Shown in pieces: positions 24,778-33,293 of a stretch of DNA of 64,000 nucleotides; the first letter of the stretch is position 1, and each line of letters starts with the position of its first letter. The notes beneath the pieces were generated by a model that worked only from the letters and a program-made list of their open reading frames with translations, was not told the DNA's origin and did not search any database. The stretch is from assembly GCA_020343875.1 (NCBI GenBank), contig CP070811.1:4596205-4660204 (forward strand), in the 5' to 3' direction. Position numbers and translations under genes: made by a program. The stretch is from Anaerolineales bacterium. Its GTDB lineage: Bacteria; Chloroflexota; Anaerolineae; 4572-78; NAK82.

Positions 24778-24828
24778 GCCGGATGGGTGAGTAGCGCGAA
24801 TGCGCTATGGCGGTTTTTGTGATCCGGC
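24778..24828. repeat. Nested inverted repeat with internal T-run
   Basis: An outer 7-bp pair GCCGGAT/ATCCGGC (24778-24784 and 24822-24828) encloses a perfect 6-bp hairpin TAGCGC-GAAT-GCGCTA (24792-24807), then a run of five T (24814-24818). It lies 55 bases after the anti-sigma candidate. It could be an intrinsic terminator or a structured RNA. Apart from this, the hairpin at 24903 and the promoter at 24973, the stretch 24723-25147 shows no gene. Confidence 0.5.
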
Positions 24829-24902
24829 AGAATCTCTAAGCGGGTTCGGGGTAGCGCTGGTGATTATGTAGCAAGGTTCGCAATGAATAAGCGGTTGATT
24901 CT

Positions 24903-24944
24903 GGACCTCCATGGCCTTCCAAAACCATGGGGGTCCGTTTTATT
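24903..24944 (+). terminator. Intrinsic terminator
   Basis: GGACCTCCATGG (24903-24914) pairs with CCATGGGGGTCC (24925-24936), with one G-T pair and a 10-base loop, followed by GTTTTATT. It would end the first sigma/anti-sigma transcript and separate it from the second module. Confidence 0.7.
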
Positions 24945-24972
24945 AGCGATGAAAACATCTCGCTAAAAGGCG

Positions 24973-25001
24973 TTGATCTCAGCAACCAAATCTGTTATCA
25001 T
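24973..25001 (+). promoter_or_regulatory. Possible promoter for the second sigma/anti-sigma operon
   Basis: TTGATC (24973-24978) and TATCAT (24996-25001) with 17-base spacing, directly after the terminator at 24903-24944. Confidence 0.45.
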
Positions 25002-25147
25002 AGGATGTATATCGCCAGCCTGCGTAGGTTTTCCAACGTATTTAGGCCTTGTGGCGGCGGTTTGGCCTGAGCCGCAAAAGGGGCAATGGAACCCGACCGA
25101 ATAAAACGAGGAGCAGCCACGTTATAAGGGTAGAAAAGGCGGTCAGT

Positions 25148-25714
25148 GTGGTGAACAGCCGATCATGGCCTTCGGAGGAAACCGAACTCGAACTGATCAC
25201 ACAGGCTCAAAGGGGAGACCGGAGGGCCTTCGGTGAACTGATCCGCCGCCATCGGGAGGGGGTTGTCAACGTCGTGTATCGGATGTGTGGCGACGCGCAT
25301 TTGGCAGAGGACGCGGCCCAGGAGGCCTTCATCCGGGCCTGGCGGCACTTGCCTAAGTTCCGGCCCCGTTCCCCCTTTCGTAATTGGCTGTATCGCATTG
25401 CTACCAATGTGGCGTTGGATGTGCTGCGGCGCGAACGGCCCACGATCGGCCTGGATGAGCTGTCCCTGGCTTCCTCTGCCAAAGGCCCACAGGAGAGGGT
25501 AGAGGAGGAAGAACGGGGCGAGCAAGTACGACGGGCGGTGTTGGCGCTGGCGCCGGGCAGCCGGACGGTGCTGGTGCTACGAGAGTACGAGGGCCTCTCT
25601 TATCGAGAGATTGCCGAGACGCTAGAGATCCCCATTGGCACAGTGATGTCGCGCCTGAACTATGCTCGCAAGTGTCTGCGCGAGTCCCTGGCCTTTTACC
25701 TGGAGGCAATATGA
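25148..25714 (+). CDS. ECF-type (RpoE-like) RNA polymerase sigma factor
   Basis: A typical ECF sigma factor of about 188 residues from a GTG at 25148 (a second GTG at 25151). An upstream TTG at 25049 would add 33 unlikely residues. Region 2 reads LAEDAAQEAFIRAWRHLPKF and FRNWLYRIATNVALDVLRR. Region 4 reads LVLREYEGLSYREIAETLEIPIGTVMSRLNYARKCL. Its stop overlaps the ATG of the membrane anti-sigma gene by four bases, giving a classical sigma/anti-sigma operon. The start codon choice is uncertain. Confidence 0.92.
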   Translation: MVNSRSWPSEETELELITQAQRGDRRAFGELIRRHREGVVNVVYRMCGDAHLAEDAAQEAFIRAWRHLPKFRPRSPFRNWLYRIATNVALDVLRRERPTIGLDELSLASSAKGPQERVEEEERGEQVRRAVLALAPGSRTVLVLREYEGLSYREIAETLEIPIGTVMSRLNYARKCLRESLAFYLEAI

Positions 25715-26316
25715 GCGAGCACGTGATAGCCTGGCTGGGGGCGTACCATGACGGTGAGTTGGGAAGGCGCCAAGTCCGCCAGGTGGAAGCCCACTTGGAA
25801 GGCTGTGAGGTGTGCCGCGCAGCGTTAGAGGGTCTGCGACAACTGTCGGCGCTGCTGCTGGAAAGCCCTGCAACGAGCGACCTGTCGCCTCCGGAGCACT
25901 TCATAGCGCAGGTGGGCTTGCGGCTGCCGCGCCGACCGGAGCGGCCTGCTTGGTACCGGGCGTTAGAGATGGCATGGCGGCTAACCCCACTGGGCCTGCT
26001 CGCCGCCTGGGCCATCGCCCAGGCCGTGCTGGTTGTGAGCGGAGCGACCCTAATCGCACTGCAAATGGGCCTGGGAGGCGAAGCTGCGGCGTGGTTGCTT
26101 CCTGTCCTGACGCCAGTGTCAGCGGAAGTTGATCTCTTCAGCCTGTCAGGTTCAGGTCTGAACGATATGCGCCGGATCGCAGGAGGATTGCTGAGTTATG
26201 GAGGGCCGCTGGGCTGGGGCGCTGTTTTGAATCTGCTATCCCTGGTCGTGATCGGCCTGCTGTATTGGAGCTGGCTGGCCAGCTGGTGGGTTCGTCATCG
26301 GCGCCAGCAGCTTTGA
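25711..26316 (+). CDS. Membrane anti-sigma factor with zf-HC2 domain
   Basis: A protein of 201 residues. The N-terminal zinc-binding anti-sigma motif is HVIAWLGAYHDGEL...HLEGCEVCRAAL (H-x3-C-x2-C at about residues 30-37). Three hydrophobic segments follow (about 95-120, 130-145 and 170-195), with a basic C-terminus. It is translationally coupled to the ECF sigma gene through ATGA overlap and would hold that sigma factor at the membrane until a signal releases it. Regulated intramembrane cleavage by the RseP-like protease encoded at 1088 is possible but purely inferred. Confidence 0.88.
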   Translation: MSEHVIAWLGAYHDGELGRRQVRQVEAHLEGCEVCRAALEGLRQLSALLLESPATSDLSPPEHFIAQVGLRLPRRPERPAWYRALEMAWRLTPLGLLAAWAIAQAVLVVSGATLIALQMGLGGEAAAWLLPVLTPVSAEVDLFSLSGSGLNDMRRIAGGLLSYGGPLGWGAVLNLLSLVVIGLLYWSWLASWWVRHRRQQL

Positions 26317-26339
26317 TGTTGCTTAAGGAGGTAAGCAAA

Positions 26340-27386
26340 ATGGATCATTTCAAAGTTTTGAAACGGGCTCTGGAGATCACCTGGCGCTACCGGGTGCTAT
26401 GGGTGTTTGGCATTATCCTGGCGCTGACCACAGGTGGCGGCGGCGGTAACGGCGGAGCTCAGGGGCGCTTCGATGGTAATGCATTCCTTAGAGATTTCTC
26501 CATACCGGAGGGCACACTGGATGAAATCTTTCCTATGCCGGTCGTTCCAGAGGCAATCGTAGGCACTTTGATTGCTATCGGTGTCGGGCTGGCATGCTTG
26601 ATCCTCCTTCTGATTGTAGTGTCGGCGGTGGCCCGCTACGTGGCAGAGACGGCACTGATTCGTTTGGTGGATGACTACGAAGAGACGGGCGAACGGCGCA
26701 GCATAGGCCAGGGTTTCAGGATGGGCTGGTCGCGTGCCGCATGGCGGCTCTTCTTGATGAACTTGCTGATTGTCCTGCCAACCATCCTGGTGTTTTTGGT
26801 ACTGCTTCTTGTGGTGGCTGCCCCAGTGCTGCTATTCATGGATACGCCGGTTCGGGCCATCGGCATTGTTGGCACTATTGGTCTGGCCTTCTTGCTCATT
26901 CTGCTGCTCATCGTCGTGATCGTGGTACTTACCTTGTTGATGAAGTTCTTCTACCGAGCTTGCGTCCTGGAGGGGTTGGGGGTAGTCGAATCGATTCGCC
27001 GGGGCTACTCTGTGGTGCGGCGAAACCTGAAGGACGTGGTGGTTATGTGGTTGTTGATGGTCGGTGTAAGTATCGGTATCGCAATCGCGATGTTCATTGT
27101 CATGCTCTTGCTGCTGGCCTTGGGGGTATTGGCGGGCGGTTTGCCGGCGCTCTTGGCTGGCGGGCTGGCCAGCCAGGCCTTTGAGGGTGCAGTACCGTGG
27201 ATCCTAGGGGCCGTCGTGGGCATTCCGATCTTTATTGTGGTGGTTGCGTTGCCATTGCTGTTCCTGGGAGGCCTGGTCGAGGTGTTCAAGTCCAGCGTGT
27301 GGACGCTGGCCTACCGGGAATTGCTGGCCCTGGAGAGCGTGGAGGCAGACCAGCCCCCTCAGCCCGAGACGAAAGAGCTTGAGTAG
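26340..27386 (+). CDS. Polytopic membrane protein of unknown function
   Basis: A protein of 348 residues from the ATG at 26340, with a strong AAGGAGGT ribosome-binding site. It opens with a conserved-looking cytoplasmic piece (MDHFKVLKRALEITWRYRVLWVFGIILAL) and a Gly-rich loop (GGGGGNGG). It has about six hydrophobic segments and a glycerophosphodiesterase-membrane-domain-like pattern (VLEGLGVVESIRRGYSVVRRNLKDVV). Related proteins are common in Actinobacteria and Chloroflexota. It follows the anti-sigma gene by 23 bases and is probably the third gene of that operon, perhaps in envelope-stress adaptation. Confidence 0.75.
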   Translation: MDHFKVLKRALEITWRYRVLWVFGIILALTTGGGGGNGGAQGRFDGNAFLRDFSIPEGTLDEIFPMPVVPEAIVGTLIAIGVGLACLILLLIVVSAVARYVAETALIRLVDDYEETGERRSIGQGFRMGWSRAAWRLFLMNLLIVLPTILVFLVLLLVVAAPVLLFMDTPVRAIGIVGTIGLAFLLILLLIVVIVVLTLLMKFFYRACVLEGLGVVESIRRGYSVVRRNLKDVVVMWLLMVGVSIGIAIAMFIVMLLLLALGVLAGGLPALLAGGLASQAFEGAVPWILGAVVGIPIFIVVVALPLLFLGGLVEVFKSSVWTLAYRELLALESVEADQPPQPETKELE

Positions 27387-27423
27387 CGCTTGGATGAGAG
27401 CGGCAAACCATAAGGGAGATCGA

Positions 27424-27498
27424 GTGAAGACCGAATTGGAAGGATTAACCGAGGTGCGCTTAGAGGACATCCGGGTCCCGATGGGGGAGTTGGGGTGA
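27424..27498 (+). CDS. Possible 24-codon small ORF
   Basis: A GTG-initiated frame with AAGGGAG upstream encodes a short peptide containing LTEVRLEDIRVPMGELG, which resembles the first strand of ParB-like N-terminal domains. It may be a truncated gene start or chance. The remainder of 27387-27690 shows nothing else I can support. Confidence 0.2.
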   Translation: MKTELEGLTEVRLEDIRVPMGELG

Positions 27499-27690
27499 TG
27501 GGGCTGTGTAAAACATACGTTGGTCAAATGGGCGCCGCAACCTTTGTGCACGAGTTGAACAAGTGCGTCTCTCAGGTTGGATGGGGGGTGTAGTGCGTTT
27601 GGGGGTGTTTCTTCTTATAAGAGCTGCTACCCTTTGTGTGTGCGTAAAGGGACCCATGAAGCGGCCTGGGGAGCATAGGGGAGGTAATTG

Positions 27691-28683
27691 ATGCGACTGG
27701 AAGAGCGAGCGGTTTCGGCTGCGAGAGGGACGATATTGGCTCACAATGTGGCGGACAACGAAGGGCGCAGGGTTCTAAAAAAGGGTACGCTGCTAAAAGA
27801 GGAAAACGTTGAACGACTGGCACAACTGGGTCATTCTAAGGTGATGGTGGCTGTTCTCCACGAGGATGATGTGCTTGAGGATGAGGCGGCGCTGGCTTTG
27901 GCCGCTGCTCTGCAGACCGACGACTTACGCCAGACGCGGGTGACGGGTGGGCGGGTGAATCTGGCCGCTAAGGTGGATGGGCTGCTGAAGGTAGACGCTG
28001 ACCGGCTGCTTGAGCTTAACATAATTCCCGGTATCACGCTGGCCACCGTTCCACCTGGGACGGTCGTCGGTCCCAGGCAAAGTACAGCCCAGGTGGCTAC
28101 CCTTAAGATCATCCCCTACGCGGTCCCGCGTGATGACTTGGAGCGGGCATTGGCAGTGGCTCGTCCTCGACCCGGCATCGTGGAGCTGCGGCCCTTGCCT
28201 GTGGGGCGTCGGGCGGCCTTGCTGTTGACAGGCGAGTCCGCCGCTCACGAAAAGGTGTACGCCGATTTCGTGCCCCCCACCCGTACCCGGCTGGAACGCC
28301 TGGGGGCCGCGTTGGTCTGGATCGAGGCAGTTCCGCAGGAAGTAGCCGCGATTCGCCAGGCGGCCAAGCGTCTGGCCGCCGATGCCGACTTGCTTATCGT
28401 AGCTGGCCAGACCTCGATTATGGACGAAGACGACGTTACCCCTCGAGCGTTGCGGGAGGCGGGGGCAGAGGTGGTGGTGCACGGAGCTCCCGTAGAGCCA
28501 GGCAATCTGCTGTCGCTGGCTTATTTTCCGAACACGCCAGTGCTCTGCGCTCCCGGCTGTGCACGGGGCCTGAGCTACAACGTGGTGGATATCGTTTTGC
28601 CGCATCTCCTGCTTGGGGATCGGCTGGAGCGCGCCGACGTAGCCGCTCTGGGGCTGGGCGGCCTGTTGGTGAAGACTTCTTAG
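27691..28683 (+). CDS. Molybdopterin-binding (MoeA/MogA-like) domain protein
   Basis: A protein of 330 residues from the ATG at 27691 with GGGGAGG upstream. The C-terminal half (about 165-325) has the MoCF-biosynthesis fold signatures: ALLLTGESAAHEKVYADFVPP, then ADLLIVAGQTSIMDEDDVTPRAL and GAPVEPGNLLSLAYFPNTPVLCAPGCAR. The pattern follows the G-T-S and P-G motifs of MoeA/Mog. The N-terminal part (GTILAHNVAD, VLKKGTLL) resembles an HPr-like or barrel-sandwich segment found in such stand-alone proteins. It probably binds molybdopterin for transfer to a molybdenum enzyme. No molybdoenzyme is intact in the window; an IorAB remnant is at 18697. Confidence 0.8.
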   Translation: MRLEERAVSAARGTILAHNVADNEGRRVLKKGTLLKEENVERLAQLGHSKVMVAVLHEDDVLEDEAALALAAALQTDDLRQTRVTGGRVNLAAKVDGLLKVDADRLLELNIIPGITLATVPPGTVVGPRQSTAQVATLKIIPYAVPRDDLERALAVARPRPGIVELRPLPVGRRAALLLTGESAAHEKVYADFVPPTRTRLERLGAALVWIEAVPQEVAAIRQAAKRLAADADLLIVAGQTSIMDEDDVTPRALREAGAEVVVHGAPVEPGNLLSLAYFPNTPVLCAPGCARGLSYNVVDIVLPHLLLGDRLERADVAALGLGGLLVKTS

Positions 28684-28708
28684 CCTCAGGATTGGGAAAT
28701 CGCGCCAA

Positions 28709-29632
28709 CTATTGTGGCTGGGGGCGGCCCAGGTTCCATAGTATGGCCAGGCTGGCCCAGAAGGTGGCGGCTACGGCCAGGTGCAGCACTCGGGACCACA
28801 TCGGTAAGTGCAGCAGGACGTTGCTTGCGCCCAGGCCTAGTTGGACCACTATCAAAGCGCCTACCACGTAAGCGAAACGCTTTAGCCGTTGGTCTTGCAC
28901 CCGGGTCAACAACCAAATAACCAACACCAGGCTTAGGGTGGCCACGCAGTAGGCTGTATAGCGATGTAGCATCTGGATGTCGATCAGACGGCGTAAGGCC
29001 GACGTTTCGGAGCCGCAAAAGGGAAACGAAGGACAGGCCAGCGAAGCGCCGCTGCGGGTCACATATGAGCCGGTCAACAGCAGGAGATAGGTGACGCCCG
29101 TGGTCACGGAAAGCCAGGCGGTGAAGCGTCGGTTGCGGAAAATGGCCGTTTCTCTTAGTGGCTGGATCGCCGGCAGAGTACCCCCCAATTGGAGCGCTAC
29201 CAGCCCCACGATCAGCATAGCCACGCCGGTGTGTATCCAGCCCGTCACAGGGGGGATTTCAAAGATTACGTGCAAGCCTCCCAGCGAAACCTGGACAATT
29301 AGTAGGGCAAATGCTGCCACGGCTGGCCAGAAAACCCACGGCCGATCTCGGTTCTCACGCCAGGCCAGCACAGCCAGGAGGACAATTTGTGCGCCCGCGG
29401 CGGCTCCCAGCAAGCGGTGGCTGAATTCCACCCAGGCGCCGGTCAGGCCGGGAGGGATCACCCGCCCGTAACAGAGTGGCCAGTCGGGGCAACCCAGGCC
29501 GTGCCCGGTGACGCGGACGATGCTCCCCATAGTAATCAACAGGATAGTAGTGATCAGGGCTGATACGGCCAGACTGGGCATTAGCGAGCGCCCCGACACT
29601 CCAGATCTTCGGTCAATGGTTGAGATAGCCAT
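28709..29632 (-). CDS. ctaA: Heme A synthase (COX15/CtaA family)
   Basis: A 307-residue membrane protein with eight hydrophobic segments. It carries the family motifs RVTGHGLGCPDWPLCYG (about 40-56), EFSHRLLG (about 68-75), GWIHTGVAM (about 128) and a second-half HRYTAY. These histidines ligate the hemes used to oxidise heme O to heme A. It has the CxxxxxxC pair (CPDWPLC) and a second pair (CPSFPFC). It is the last gene of the leftward oxidase operon, 135 bases after ctaB, with heptamer-like repeats in the gap. Confidence 0.95.
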   Translation of the reverse strand: MAISTIDRRSGVSGRSLMPSLAVSALITTILLITMGSIVRVTGHGLGCPDWPLCYGRVIPPGLTGAWVEFSHRLLGAAAGAQIVLLAVLAWRENRDRPWVFWPAVAAFALLIVQVSLGGLHVIFEIPPVTGWIHTGVAMLIVGLVALQLGGTLPAIQPLRETAIFRNRRFTAWLSVTTGVTYLLLLTGSYVTRSGASLACPSFPFCGSETSALRRLIDIQMLHRYTAYCVATLSLVLVIWLLTRVQDQRLKRFAYVVGALIVVQLGLGASNVLLHLPMWSRVLHLAVAATFWASLAILWNLGRPQPQ

Positions 29633-29709
29633 GGGAACCTCCTGGAAGCGGTCCGAGGTAGCGGACGGAACAGGGTAATGAGATGAAACGCAGAACCCAA
29701 AAAGGAAAG

Positions 29710-29765
29710 ACGTAAAACGTGAGGCATGATGTGCGTTAAAACTTCACGTTCTACCTGCTACGTAT
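29710..29765. repeat. Degenerate 7-base repeat array between ctaB and ctaA
   Basis: In units of 7 bases: ACGTAAA, ACGTGAG, GCATGAT, GTGCGTT, AAAACTT, CACGTTC, TACCTGC, TACGTAT. AACGTGA and TCACGTT are also an inverted pair. The array resembles the one at 34249. Confidence 0.5.
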
Positions 29766-29767
29766 CA

Positions 29768-30739
29768 TTATACCATGACGTCCACGCAAATCATAAGCAG
29801 AACCAGAGCCAGGTACAGGTTGGAGGCCTTGAATAGAGAAAGAGCCTGTTTGCCTCCTGGGTGTATCAACAGATGGATGTTGCGGACCATCAGGTCGATG
29901 CTGGCAATACCCACAGGAACGAAATAAAGCCAGCCCAAGGCAGGATGCGCGGCCAGCAACAGGGCTGCCAGGGCAGTAGTCCCGGTGTGGATGAATACCC
30001 AAATGGCTGACTGGCGGGGCCCGGTTTGCACAGGTAGCATGGGAATCCCGCCTCGGGCATAGTCGTTCCGATAAACGGTGGCCAGGCTCCAGAAATGGCT
30101 GGGCGTCCATAGGAAGACCAGCAAGGCCAGCACTACAGCGCCTGGATCGTTCCAGGCTCCAACCGCCGCGCTGCCACTCAGCACCGCTGCACTGCCGGCC
30201 GCGCCGCCGATTACGATGTTGAGCAGGGTGCGCGGTTTGAGCCAGACGGTGTAGATGCCGACGTAGATGGCTGCGCCGATGAACAAGAAGAAGGCCATGG
30301 CGGGATTAGAGGGCAACACTGCCAGCGAAGGCAGGGCGATCATCAGTCCGGCTACGTAGGGCACCCAACCTGGCCGGGGGATGGCACCAGTGACCAGCGG
30401 GCGCTTGCGAGTGCGGTGCATCATTGCATCGGCTTCTCTTTCGATATATTGGTTGAGAGCGGATGCGCCTGAGGCTGCCAACCCGCCGGTGATCAGCAGC
30501 ACCACCAGCCTGCCGGCCCCCGGCCAGCCACTCGCCCCCAGAAATGCTCCCCCCACCGCTGCGAATAGAAGTAGGGTTACGACCCGGAATTTAAAGAGTA
30601 CCGGCAGCGCTTTCAGAAGGGAGGTTTCGGGCCGGGCTACGCTGGCGGACGTAGCGCCCAGCCGCATGGCCTCCGGCCTGGCAAGCTCATTAGGAAGTAG
30701 TTCAACGGGTGGATAGGTTCGGGGCTTGAGTGTGCTCAT
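29768..30739 (-). CDS. ctaB: Protoheme IX farnesyltransferase (heme O synthase)
   Basis: A protein of 323 residues from the ATG at 30739, with AAGGAG upstream. UbiA-superfamily prenyltransferase with about nine membrane segments and the first Asp-rich prenyl-diphosphate site NQYIEREADAMMHRTRKRPL. It converts heme B to heme O for the oxidase encoded upstream. Its ATG overlaps the SURF1 stop codon (ATGA), so it belongs to the same operon. Confidence 0.96.
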   Translation of the reverse strand: MSTLKPRTYPPVELLPNELARPEAMRLGATSASVARPETSLLKALPVLFKFRVVTLLLFAAVGGAFLGASGWPGAGRLVVLLITGGLAASGASALNQYIEREADAMMHRTRKRPLVTGAIPRPGWVPYVAGLMIALPSLAVLPSNPAMAFFLFIGAAIYVGIYTVWLKPRTLLNIVIGGAAGSAAVLSGSAAVGAWNDPGAVVLALLVFLWTPSHFWSLATVYRNDYARGGIPMLPVQTGPRQSAIWVFIHTGTTALAALLLAAHPALGWLYFVPVGIASIDLMVRNIHLLIHPGGKQALSLFKASNLYLALVLLMICVDVMV

Positions 30740-31548
30740 TGAGTCTCCTTTTTGCTGACGTAGCGGACGTATATCGCCCCTAGAATCAAGGCAAAGATGA
30801 ACCATTGGATGGCATAGCCCAGGTGTGGCCCTTCGGACAGATCAAATTCAGGCTTGGCTCGATAGGGCAACCCCCCCGCCTCGTCACCCGTTGGTGATTG
30901 GAGGAGGTAGAATGGCAGCAGGTCATACGGCATCTGCGCTTGGACAGCCTCGACGTCGACCCGATACCATTCGGTCCGGGGCTCAACCGGAATATTCCGA
31001 GCGACGCCCTGGGTGCTTGCGGGCAGAGTTTGCGTCAGCTGAATGAAGCCAGTCACATTTTCCGGGCCGGATTCATCGAACTGTGACCACTTTTCCGGGG
31101 CTGCCTGCTCACTTGGGAGCCAGCCCCGGTCAACCAGCACTGCCTGAGCACCACCTTCGATGACCAGCGGCGCAATTAGATGAATGCCTGGTGCGTTGGC
31201 CTGATTTTGGTGCATTAGCGCAATTTGATGGGAGAAGTCAAATTCGCCGCGAGCGGTGGCCCGGCGGTTCTTGAGGCTTCTCAGGTCTTGTGGCAGAGGC
31301 TCAGCGCCCAGAGACAAAGGGGGGAGCGCCAGTTGTTGGATAAGCTCGGCGTTGCGCGCCCGGCGTTGATCCAGCCGATCCAGCTGCCAGACGCCTAATC
31401 GGGCCAGCACCGCCATCCCCAGCAGAACCACTAGCGTGACCCACCACCATTGGCGGTTGAACAGAGTGCTGAGCAATGACAACCCGGCCTGAGATAACGA
31501 GCCAGGTTGGTCAGACAGTCGACCGCTTTTGGTCGTGACCATTCTCAT
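30736..31548 (-). CDS. SURF1-family cytochrome oxidase assembly protein
   Basis: A 270-residue protein with an N-terminal and a C-terminal membrane segment enclosing an extracytoplasmic domain, as in SURF1/Shy1. Signatures are LGVWQLDRLDQRRARN (about 51-66), AVLVDRGWLPSEQA (about 135-148) and the C-terminal LGYAIQWFIFALIL. SURF1 helps insert heme A into subunit I. It overlaps both neighbours by ATGA-type junctions, so translation is coupled to the YtkA-like gene upstream and ctaB downstream. Confidence 0.93.
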   Translation of the reverse strand: MRMVTTKSGRLSDQPGSLSQAGLSLLSTLFNRQWWWVTLVVLLGMAVLARLGVWQLDRLDQRRARNAELIQQLALPPLSLGAEPLPQDLRSLKNRRATARGEFDFSHQIALMHQNQANAPGIHLIAPLVIEGGAQAVLVDRGWLPSEQAAPEKWSQFDESGPENVTGFIQLTQTLPASTQGVARNIPVEPRTEWYRVDVEAVQAQMPYDLLPFYLLQSPTGDEAGGLPYRAKPEFDLSEGPHLGYAIQWFIFALILGAIYVRYVSKKETQ

Positions 31549-32318
31549 GGTTCTCCATGAACGTCGGCGGCTGGGGCCCGATCAGCGTGCAGGGTGGTGA
31601 TGGTGGTCGGAGATGGTAGATTCCTGCGTGCACGGAACGCATAGACCGACCAGCCCACAGCCAAGAGGGCCAGGCCTGCTCCGCCCCAAAGGGGCCAGCG
31701 CCTAACCAGAGTATTGGAGGCGGAAGATGGCAATGCCTCCATATGGAAGTCTGCGCTGCCGGCGCCAGCTGGCCCTTCCACTTCCACCAGCACCTGCCAT
31801 TCACCTTCGGTCGGCACATCCAGGTCTGTCTCGTAGAAGAGTTTGTTCACCGCGTTCTCGTGAGTAGCAAAGGCGGCTAGCGTTTCACTGGTTGGGGTGA
31901 GATGTACTAGCTGCACATGTACCGTTGCATCCAGCACAAGATTGCTGGTTTCCGCCTGGTTGGAGGATTCGGAGACGGCGACGCTGATGTGTAATTTCTG
32001 GCCTGCCCGAATCGAGTCAGGCTGTGTCCAGACAGAAACCTGGTATGGTCCTGCTGGGGCGTTGACCAGTTGCGGCGTGCCGCCGCCGTGAGCCTGGGCG
32101 GTGCCTGGAGCTCCCCCCAAGATGAAGGGCAGAGCCAGAGCCAGCCCCGCCAGATGTCTTAACGCCTTTCGGCCCAACCTGGTCAGATGTGAGATTGTCC
32201 GACATGGACTGTCCCATTTGTCCTGGCAGGCAGAGCCAGGGAGTCTCCGATGTCGGCTCTGACCAGGCCATCCAGACTGGGCCAGCCTGTATCCCTTACA
32301 TGTGCGATGAAGTCTCAT
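31545..32318 (-). CDS. Exported oxidase-operon protein, YtkA/FixH-like domain
   Basis: A protein of 257 residues from the ATG at 32318, which overlaps the ctaG stop (ATGA) as at the other junctions here. A long polar N-region precedes a signal-like segment (LAGLALALPFILG, ending TAQAHGGG), so a more internal start is possible. The mature domain (about 85-195) is a beta sandwich (AGPYQVSVWTQPDSIRAGQ) resembling YtkA-like modules, followed by a single C-terminal membrane segment and a short basic tail. Such proteins are often found with copper-dependent oxidase assembly genes. The function is not established. Confidence 0.75.
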   Translation of the reverse strand: MRLHRTCKGYRLAQSGWPGQSRHRRLPGSACQDKWDSPCRTISHLTRLGRKALRHLAGLALALPFILGGAPGTAQAHGGGTPQLVNAPAGPYQVSVWTQPDSIRAGQKLHISVAVSESSNQAETSNLVLDATVHVQLVHLTPTSETLAAFATHENAVNKLFYETDLDVPTEGEWQVLVEVEGPAGAGSADFHMEALPSSASNTLVRRWPLWGGAGLALLAVGWSVYAFRARRNLPSPTTITTLHADRAPAADVHGEP

Positions 32319-33226
32319 GTTTCCCATCCGGGAGCTACCATTCCTTCATCCGTAGCCCATACTGGTTCGGACAGCGAGTGCCTGTTGTCATCTGCCCGCA
32401 TCAGGCCAGAGATGAGGATCAGGGCAGCCAACAGGTACATCATGCTGCCGGGGATCCACATGATCACGCCTCCGATCATCTGATCCTGCATCACCGACAT
32501 CCCCAATAAGCGGGGAACCGTAGTGTAGTAAGTATAGATCGGTTGGCTGGCAAAGGCAATAGCGATCCCAGCCGCTGCGTTGACGGGTACTGTGAGCAGC
32601 AGAAATGCGATGCGCACGCCATGCGAGAGCGATCGCAAACGCGGGCCAGCACCGGTCACCTGCCACCAGTAAAGCATGGACGAGCCGAAAAATGTCACGT
32701 GCTCCAGGTCGTGGATCAGGTCACTTCGCAAGGCTGCGTTGTATGCATTGGGGTCATGCCATCCCAGGAAAAAGGCGACGAAAAGCATCCAAACCATGCC
32801 AGGGGCAGTCAAGGTGCGCAAGGCGCGCCGAAAGGCGGAGCCGCTGTTGAACAATTGCCCCAGGGCGCGACGAGCTCTGACCGACAGCCCCCACATAAAG
32901 AAGGGCAGTGGATTGGCGATCAGCAATAGAGGTGGGGCAATCATAACCAACAGCAAGTGCTGGATCATATGCATCAGGAAGAGTTGCCCTCCCAACACGT
33001 CGATTGGCGAAATCAGTGCCAAGCCAAGGGCTGCCAGACCACCCAGGTAGGCCGCCAGCCGCCATCCAGTGGCCAGGCGGTGCGAGGGGGTCCCTCTACG
33101 ACGCAGGCGCCACCAGCCCCGGCTATAGACACTCCCGGTCAGGAGCAAGATTACTATTACTTCCACGCGCCAGTCCCAGGAAAGCAGCAGCGCGTTCAAT
33201 AACGGGTCCATGCAATCATCCAACAA
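32315..33226 (-). CDS. ctaG: CtaG-type caa3 oxidase assembly factor
   Basis: A 303-residue membrane protein with about seven hydrophobic segments and the motifs SPIDVLGGQLFLMHMIQHLLL (about 70-90), WHDPNAYNAALRSDLIHDLEH and WIPGSMMYLLAAL. It matches the B. subtilis CtaG family, needed for caa3-oxidase copper-centre formation, not the Cox11-type CtaG. An alternative ATG at 33211 has a similarly weak ribosome-binding site. It is 67 bases downstream of the subunit III gene. Confidence 0.93.
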   Translation of the reverse strand: MLDDCMDPLLNALLLSWDWRVEVIVILLLTGSVYSRGWWRLRRRGTPSHRLATGWRLAAYLGGLAALGLALISPIDVLGGQLFLMHMIQHLLLVMIAPPLLLIANPLPFFMWGLSVRARRALGQLFNSGSAFRRALRTLTAPGMVWMLFVAFFLGWHDPNAYNAALRSDLIHDLEHVTFFGSSMLYWWQVTGAGPRLRSLSHGVRIAFLLLTVPVNAAAGIAIAFASQPIYTYYTTVPRLLGMSVMQDQMIGGVIMWIPGSMMYLLAALILISGLMRADDNRHSLSEPVWATDEGMVAPGWET

Positions 33227-33293
33227 TCAGCGAGTGCAGATGCGAGATTCGGCGACTGAGAAGTTTGCCAATCTCGATCTCCTACCCCAAGAA

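Noticed and set aside
24723-25147. Possible tRNA or known riboswitch in the gap between sigma modules
   Set aside because: I could not assemble a cloverleaf or a consensus such as the GEMM, ydaO or Moco cores; only hairpins and a promoter are supportable.
32017-32271. A frame inside the YtkA-like gene region starting MAWSEPTSET, suggesting a frameshift
   Set aside because: The main frame has a convincing signal segment and beta domain and keeps the ATGA junctions of the operon; the alternative is a shadow.
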